This document shows positions 6,394 to 10,084 of a stretch of 10,084 bases of DNA, in pieces (position 1 is the stretch's first letter; each line of letters begins with the position of its first letter). This DNA comes from Actinomycetes bacterium (GTDB taxonomy: Bacteria; Actinomycetota; Acidimicrobiia; Acidimicrobiales; Bog-793), in assembly GCA_021823365.1 (NCBI GenBank), contig JAKAOD010000072.1, forward strand, positions 1 through 10,084. The letters are read 5' to 3'. The notes beneath the pieces were generated by a model. It saw nothing but the letters and a program-made list of their open reading frames with translations. It was not told the origin of the DNA and searched no databases. The position numbers and the translations under genes were made by a program.

Positions 6394-7517
6394 CCCACCT
6401 GCTCGTCACGAACGACTTCCCGCCGAAGATCGGCGGCATCCAGTCGTACCTCTTCGAGCTCTGGCGGCATCTTCCGCCGGAGGATTTCGCCGTGCTCACG
6501 ATCGCGCACTCCGGCGCGGCCGAGCACGACGCTCGGGCCGGGTTCCGTATCGAGCGACTCGACGTGCCGTTGATGCTCCCGACCCGGCGCGTCCGCGACG
6601 CGATCGTCCGCCTCTCGCGGGAGATCGGCGCCTCGCTCGTCGTCCTCGACCCCGCCCTGCCGCTGGGCCTCATCGGGCGGCGGCTCCCGCTTCCCTACGC
6701 GCTCGTCCTCCACGGCGCCGAGGTGACGGTGCCGGCGCGGCTCCCGCTCACCCGTGAGCTGCTGGCGCGCGTGGTCGCCGGGGCACGGCTCGTCGTCGCG
6801 GCGGGTGGTTATCCGGCGGCCGAGGCGCGTCGCGCCGCCGGCCGCCGGATGCCGGCGACGGTCGTGGTCCCGCCGGGGGTCGACACCGAGCGGTTCCATC
6901 CGCTCGACCCGGGCGAGCGAGCCGCGGCGCGCCGGCGCCTCGGCCTCCCGGTGGAGGGGCGGCTCGTGGCCAGCGTCAGCCGGCTCGTCCCGCGCAAAGG
7001 AATGGACGTCCTCGTCGAGGCGGCAGCTCGGCTCGCGCCCGATCGGCCCGACCTCTGCGTCGCGATCGCCGGGACGGGGCGCGACGCCGGCCGGATCGCG
7101 CGGACGGCGCGTCGCAGCAGCGCCCCGGTCCGGTTGCTCGGTCGGCTGGGCGACGAGGAGGTCGCGCTCCTCGACGGAGCGTGCGACGTCTGGGCGATGC
7201 TCTGCCGGACACGGTGGCTGGGTTTGGAGCAGGAGGGCTTCGGCATCGTGTTCCTCGAGGCGGCGGCCGCCGGCGTCGCGTTGCTGGCGGGAAGGAGCGG
7301 CGGCGCGCACGAGGCCGTGCTCGACGGGGTGACCGGCCTCGTCGCCGATCGCCCGGGCGACGTCGTCGTCGCCGCCGACGCGCTCGCCCGGCTCCTCGAC
7401 GACGCCGAGCTGCGGGCGCGCCTCGGCGCCGCGGCGAGGGCACGTGCGCTCGAGGAGCACGACTACGCGCAGCTCGCCGCTCGCCTCGCCTCGGCGCTCG
7501 AGGGCGCGGCCGGCTGA
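6390..7517 (+). CDS. GT4-family glycosyltransferase, PimB-like
   Basis: The 375-residue product is a GT-B retaining glycosyltransferase of family 4. It has the N-terminal glycine-rich acceptor-side loop in VTNDFPPKIGGIQSYL (6-21), LVLHGAEVT (105-113), PPGVDTERF (161-169), the donor-domain start VSRLVPRKGMD (196-206), and CRTRWLG followed by the E-x7-E pair in EGFGIVFLE (E282, E290). These segments match mycobacterial PimB (Rv2188c), which adds the second mannose to phosphatidylinositol monomannoside on the inner face of the membrane. I infer a mannosyl-type transferase acting on a lipid or glycan acceptor, but donor and acceptor are unproven, so I give no symbol. The ATG overlaps the preceding stop (ATGA), so translation is probably coupled to the SDR gene. 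It is the last gene of the murI operon and ends only 7 nt from the convergent hsp20. Confidence 0.9.
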   Translation: MTHLLVTNDFPPKIGGIQSYLFELWRHLPPEDFAVLTIAHSGAAEHDARAGFRIERLDVPLMLPTRRVRDAIVRLSREIGASLVVLDPALPLGLIGRRLPLPYALVLHGAEVTVPARLPLTRELLARVVAGARLVVAAGGYPAAEARRAAGRRMPATVVVPPGVDTERFHPLDPGERAAARRRLGLPVEGRLVASVSRLVPRKGMDVLVEAAARLAPDRPDLCVAIAGTGRDAGRIARTARRSSAPVRLLGRLGDEEVALLDGACDVWAMLCRTRWLGLEQEGFGIVFLEAAAAGVALLAGRSGGAHEAVLDGVTGLVADRPGDVVVAADALARLLDDAELRARLGAAARARALEEHDYAQLAARLASALEGAAG

Positions 7518-7524
7518 GCGGCCG

Positions 7525-7974
7525 TCAGGACCGCGAGATCAGGATCTTCGAGGTCTTCGAGCCGCCCTCGAGGACAGGCACCCTCACCTCGAGGATGCCG
7601 TCCTTGTAGCTCGCCTTGATGTCCGACTCGGCCGTGCCCGGCGGGAGCGGCAGCGTCCGGGAGAAGGCGCCGTAGCGCAGCTCTGACCGGCGGATGCTCG
7701 CCTGCTCGACCTTGTGCTCCTGGCGGCGCTCGGCCCGGATCTGCAGCATGCCCTCCGAGATCGACACGTCGATGTCGCGGTCGGGGTCGACGCCGGCGAT
7801 CTCTGCCCGCACGACCAGTTCACGACCTTCGTAGAGCTCCTCCACCTTGATCTCGTCCTCGGAGAGCATGCGTCGCCAGAGCCGGGTGGGATGGAACGGC
7901 CAGTCGAACAACAGGCCCCGGTCGAACACTTCAGGCCAGGGCGAGCTCTCGGGGTCACGTCGGATCATTGACAT
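7525..7974 (-). CDS. Hsp20/alpha-crystallin small heat-shock protein
   Basis: Small heat-shock proteins are ATP-independent holdases that bind unfolding proteins and keep them refoldable. The 149-residue product has an aromatic N-terminal arm (WPEVFDRGLLFDWPFHPTRLW), an alpha-crystallin domain at about residues 42-135 (VEELYEGRELVVRAEIAGVDPD, then ASYKDGILEVRVP with the conserved G-x-L at 126-128), and a C-terminal I-L-I (144-146), the IxI/V motif that docks into neighbouring subunits. I chose ATG 7974 because AAGGAGG (7989-7983) lies 8 nt upstream. The GTG at 7983 overlaps that ribosome site and is unlikely to be the start. The C terminus is short after IxI. The gene is convergent with the glycosyltransferase, 7 nt apart, with only a 5-bp hairpin between them, so read-through antisense transcription is likely. 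No HspR (HAIR) or CIRCE operator is visible upstream. Confidence 0.94.
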   Translation of the reverse strand: MSMIRRDPESSPWPEVFDRGLLFDWPFHPTRLWRRMLSEDEIKVEELYEGRELVVRAEIAGVDPDRDIDVSISEGMLQIRAERRQEHKVEQASIRRSELRYGAFSRTLPLPPGTAESDIKASYKDGILEVRVPVLEGGSKTSKILISRS

Positions 7975-8004
7975 GTCCGGCACCTCCTTGTTGCCCGCAG
8001 CACC

Positions 8005-8010
8005 ATTCTA
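8005..8010 (-). promoter_or_regulatory. Candidate -10 box for hsp20
   Basis: On the minus strand TAGAAT (8010-8005) lies 15 nt before AAGGAGG and 30 nt before the hsp20 ATG. It would give a leader of about 23 nt containing the ribosome site. No good -35 is visible at 16-18 nt; the region is nearly pure G/C. GGAACC (8050-8045) further up resembles one half of SigH/SigR-type promoters but is not spaced to fit. Confidence 0.45.
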
Positions 8011-8156
8011 CGGCGGGGCCGGCCGCCGAGCCCCGGCGCGAGCTGGTTCCGGAAAGCCTCGACCTGCCGCCGAGCCCGCCGCCCGGGCCGTCCGCCGCAG
8101 GCTGCGCGGCCCGCTCGCCGTGTCCGTCGCCCGCTGGGTGCCTCGCTTGCGGGGCG

Positions 8157-9512
8157 TCAAGCGAGCGTCAGGACCACGCCCGCGAGCCCGAGAGCGGTGA
8201 CGGCGACGACGAGCGCCGTCGTGGCCCACCGGCGCGCGCCGTGCAGGCGTGCGGCCGGCGGCAGCGCCCGGCGCTCCATCGCGAGCAGGAAGCCGAGGAC
8301 GACCGGAAGCAGGGCGGCGTTCATCACCTGCACGTCGATGCTGAGGTCGACGAGGTTCGGCGCGAGGACGACGACGATCGCGGCGAGGGCGAGCGCAGAC
8401 ACGCAGAGCGTCCGGAACTTCCATGCGAGACGTGGCGACTCGTTGAGGCTGTGACGCCACCCGAGCACCTCGGAGAGACCCCAGGCCCCTCCGACGGTGA
8501 CCACGAGCGTGGCGACCACCGCCGCGCCGAGCATCCCGAGACCGAAGAGCAACCGAGCGGTCGCCCCGCCGAGGAAGGGCTCGAGCGCCCCGGCGATCTG
8601 GCCGATCGTGTCGAGCGCCCTGCCGCTCCCGGTCCTGCCGATCGTCGCCGCCGTGGCGACGAGGATGGCGATCATCACGACCTGGGTGACGACGGCGCCG
8701 ATCGCGGTGTCGGCGCGGGCGCTGCCGATGCGGCGCGGGCCGACGCCTTTGTCGACGACGGCCTGCTGCTGGTAGAAGACCATCCACGGCATGATCACGG
8801 CCCCGACGTTCGCCGCGACGAGCTCGAAGTAGGAGCGGCTCGCGACGAGCGGGCTCGATGCGGCGTGCCACAGCGCGGACGGCTCGGGGTGCGCGAGGAA
8901 GGCCGCCGGCACGAACACGAGCTCGAGCAGGCCGACCGCGATCGCCGCGAGCTCGACCTTGCGGTAGCCCGCCCCGGCGCACAGCAGGCCGAGAGTGGTC
9001 GCGGTGACGAGGACGGTGGCCCAGTCGGGGACGCCGGCGAGCTCGCCAGCGCCGGCGAGCCCGGCGAGCTCGGTGACCAGGGCGCCGAGCGAGGCGACGA
9101 AGAGCGTCACCCCCGAAAGAAGCGCCCATCGCGGACCGAAGTGCTCGCGGATGAGCACGCCGTGCCCCTTGCGGGTCCAGGCGCCGAGGCGGACGGTGAT
9201 CTCCTGGACGACGTAGAGCACCGGGATCAGCGCGACCTGGAGCACGACGAGCCGGTAGCCCCAGCGCGCGCCCGACTGGGCGGCAGTCACGACGCTCCCG
9301 GCGTCGGTATCCGCCAGCATCACCGCGAGGCCCGGCCCGACCCCGGCGACCACGGCACCGAGAGCGACGAGCCGGCGCCGGCGGGCGGCATGGCGGGCAC
9401 GGTCGGCACGGGCGGTCTCGGCGGCGCCCGGCCCGGGGTCGACCGACGGCCCGGGGTCGACCGACGGCCCGCGGTCCGGAGGGACCGCGGCCGGGCACTC
9501 GCGGACGGCCAC
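8157..9512 (-). CDS. NRAMP-family divalent metal-ion transporter (divergent clade)
   Basis: The 451-residue product is an integral membrane protein with about eleven hydrophobic segments, starting near residue 48 (LVALGAVVAGVGPGLAVMLA) and ending at the C terminus. The GPGL start of TM1, the D-x-G segment within it and the M-P break in TM6 identify the NRAMP fold (LeuT-like, usually proton-coupled Mn/Fe import). The metal-site motifs are not canonical. TM1 reads ADTDAGS (67-73) where MntH proteins have DPGN, and TM6 reads IMPWMVFYQQ (240-249) where MPHN is expected. The unwinding Met-Pro is kept but the His and Asn are lost. Substrate is therefore uncertain (Mn, Fe, Mg or other). The hydrophilic N terminus (1-47) includes a duplicated PSVDPG. 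GTG 9512 has only a weak ribosome site (GATCGAG). The next possible start, GTG at residue 54, would fall inside TM1, so I keep the long form. The upstream gap contains a nested inverted repeat. Confidence 0.87.
   Translation of the reverse strand: MAVRECPAAVPPDRGPSVDPGPSVDPGPGAAETARADRARHAARRRRLVALGAVVAGVGPGLAVMLADTDAGSVVTAAQSGARWGYRLVVLQVALIPVLYVVQEITVRLGAWTRKGHGVLIREHFGPRWALLSGVTLFVASLGALVTELAGLAGAGELAGVPDWATVLVTATTLGLLCAGAGYRKVELAAIAVGLLELVFVPAAFLAHPEPSALWHAASSPLVASRSYFELVAANVGAVIMPWMVFYQQQAVVDKGVGPRRIGSARADTAIGAVVTQVVMIAILVATAATIGRTGSGRALDTIGQIAGALEPFLGGATARLLFGLGMLGAAVVATLVVTVGGAWGLSEVLGWRHSLNESPRLAWKFRTLCVSALALAAIVVVLAPNLVDLSIDVQVMNAALLPVVLGFLLAMERRALPPAARLHGARRWATTALVVAVTALGLAGVVLTLA
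9432..9467. repeat. Two 18-bp direct tandem copies in the NRAMP N-terminal region
   Basis: CCCGGGGTCGACCGACGG occurs at 9432-9449 and again, without mismatch, at 9450-9467. It is in frame with the transporter and encodes PSVDPG twice on the minus strand. It is likely a replication-slippage duplication in an unconstrained cytoplasmic tail. Confidence 0.85.
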
Positions 9513-9827
9513 GACTCGATCGTGCTGCGTCCGGGTGGCAGGGCCCAGGGTCGAAGGGCCGTATTTAGGGACGCCTGAAAGGGATGATCAGGTGGACCTG
9601 AGCTTCGAGGGACTTGGAGTTCCCGCCAGCCAGGCGTCCCTCCTGCCGGTCGCGACCCCCGGTACCCGCGTCGACCCCGGCGCGCGCCCAGGGCCTCGGT
9701 CCTGCCCCAGTTCCGATCCCCGCCCTGGTCAGCGCAGGTGTGACAGCCCCGCGTCATGATCCTGCTGCCGAGAGATCAGGCGACGGTTGCGGCGAACGGG
9801 CCGTGCCAGGAGCGAGGGAGGTGCAGG
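9513..9827. other. Gene-free gap with regulatory-looking structure
   Basis: This 315-bp gap between the divergent NRAMP and Cys-pair genes has no convincing coding frame. Short frames crossing it are low-complexity and lack ribosome sites. It contains the nested inverted repeat at 9567-9641, an AT-rich break (GTATTTA, 9561-9567) and the ribosome site of the next gene (GGGAGG, 9816-9821). No clear -35/-10 pair could be assigned for either flanking gene. Confidence 0.6.
9567..9641. repeat. Nested inverted repeat able to form a three-way junction
   Basis: The outer arms AGGGACGCCTG (9567-9577) and CAGGCGTCCCT (9631-9641) are perfect 11-bp complements enclosing 53 nt. Inside lie a second perfect inverted repeat, TCAGGT-GG-ACCTGA (9588-9601), and a third, GGGACT-TGG-AGTTCCC (9609-9624), with one bulged base. 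As RNA, on either strand, this gives one closing stem and two hairpins. It lies 54 nt upstream of the NRAMP GTG on the minus strand and about 190 nt upstream of the Cys-pair gene on the plus strand, so a 5'-leader element for the transporter is the more natural reading. I could not match it to a riboswitch family I know. Confidence 0.65.
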
Positions 9828-10084
9828 TTGATCCGGGAGATGGCAGAGGGGCGTCGGGCGGGAGCCGGAGCGGGAGCTGCAGCCGGCGGGACGAGCGCCA
9901 CGGAGCCGGGGACGGGAACGATCTCGGACGGCACGGACGCCGGGCCCGGAACGCTGACGGTGAGCTGCGACGACTGCGTGCTCGACGGCACCCCCGCCTG
10001 CGAGGACTGTGTCGTGAGCTACCTGCTCGGTCGGGAACCGGACGACGCCGTCGTCATCGACGCGGCCGAGGCCCGCGCGTTCAG
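9828..10084 (+). CDS. Small protein with two CxxC pairs, 3' end beyond the window
   Basis: The frame starts at TTG 9828, 6 nt after GGGAGG (9816-9821), and runs off the right edge after 85 complete codons. ATG 9840 and GTG 9960 are in-frame alternatives with poorer ribosome sites. Residues 5-43 are a Gly/Ala/Thr-rich, probably disordered stretch. The conserved-looking part begins at LTVSCDDC, with cysteines 47 and 50, then 58 and 61 (C-x2-C-x7-C-x2-C), followed by VVSYLLGREPDDAVVIDAAEARAF. Two spaced CxxC pairs suggest a zinc-binding or redox module. Short actinobacterial proteins of unknown function with a C-D-D-C-V-V-like segment exist to my recollection, but I cannot name a family. Base composition and codon use match the rest of the window, so the gene is probably native. 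It is divergent from the metal transporter and shares its upstream gap. Confidence 0.7.
   Translation, partial: MIREMAEGRRAGAGAGAAAGGTSATEPGTGTISDGTDAGPGTLTVSCDDCVLDGTPACEDCVVSYLLGREPDDAVVIDAAEARAF

Noticed and set aside
7975..8156. HAIR (HspR) or CIRCE (HrcA) operator upstream of hsp20
   Set aside because: No CTTGAGT-N7-ACTCAAG or TTAGCACTC-N9-GAGTGCTAA pattern could be found on either strand.
9432..9467. Tandem 18-bp units as a CRISPR or iteron array
   Set aside because: Only two adjacent copies with no spacers, in frame inside a coding region.
7968..9578. A 536-codon plus-strand open frame antisense to the NRAMP gene
   Set aside because: It is rich in Arg/Asp/Glu/Gly/Pro without domains, as produced by the complement of a GC-biased membrane-protein gene. 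The minus-strand NRAMP protein has clear family motifs.
9535..9759. A 74-codon plus-strand open frame in the gap
   Set aside because: No ribosome site, low-complexity Pro/Gly/Arg product, and it crosses the nested inverted repeat, which already explains the conserved-looking bases.

Overview
The window is very GC-rich, with dense coding, frequent GTG starts and third positions that are almost all G or C. The gene order closely matches the mycobacterial mec-cysO-cysM / murI-rph-rdgB neighbourhood, so the source is very probably a member of the Actinomycetota. A deep-branching class such as Acidimicrobiia or Thermoleophilia is my guess only; nothing in the window fixes the class. Most of it is housekeeping sequence. 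I found no phage, insertion sequence, CRISPR array or defence system.

Left part (1-1000): the trans-translation ribosome-rescue pair lies on the minus strand. smpB is followed downstream by ssrA (tmRNA), whose mature ends are visible and pair with each other. A hairpin followed by a T run near the left edge probably ends a plus-strand transcript that enters from outside the window.

Centre-left (1080-2992): mec, cysO and cysM on the plus strand encode the sulfur-carrier route to cysteine. CysM attaches the thiocarboxylate sulfur of CysO to O-phosphoserine, and the JAMM metalloprotease Mec releases cysteine from CysO. Here CysO carries two extra residues after its Gly-Gly end, so a proteolytic maturation step seems needed as well.

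Centre (3080-7517): five plus-strand genes are packed as an operon: murI (D-glutamate for peptidoglycan), rph (3' trimming of tRNA), rdgB (clean-up of non-canonical purine NTPs), an extended SDR of epimerase type, and a GT4 glycosyltransferase resembling the phosphatidylinositol-mannoside enzyme PimB. The junctions are a 1-nt gap or overlaps of 4-10 nt, consistent with translational coupling. The last two genes may serve an envelope glycoconjugate.

Right part (7518-10084): on the minus strand are an Hsp20 small heat-shock protein, convergent with the glycosyltransferase at only 7 nt, and a divergent NRAMP-fold metal-ion transporter. Upstream of the transporter, a 315-bp gene-free gap holds a striking nested inverted repeat (9567-9641) that could form a three-way RNA junction. 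The window ends inside a plus-strand gene for a small protein with two CxxC pairs.

The best leads are the CysO C-terminal extension, the nested inverted repeat ahead of the transporter, the altered metal-site motifs of that transporter, and the SHR-to-SAR change in RdgB. A wholly new system is not evident.
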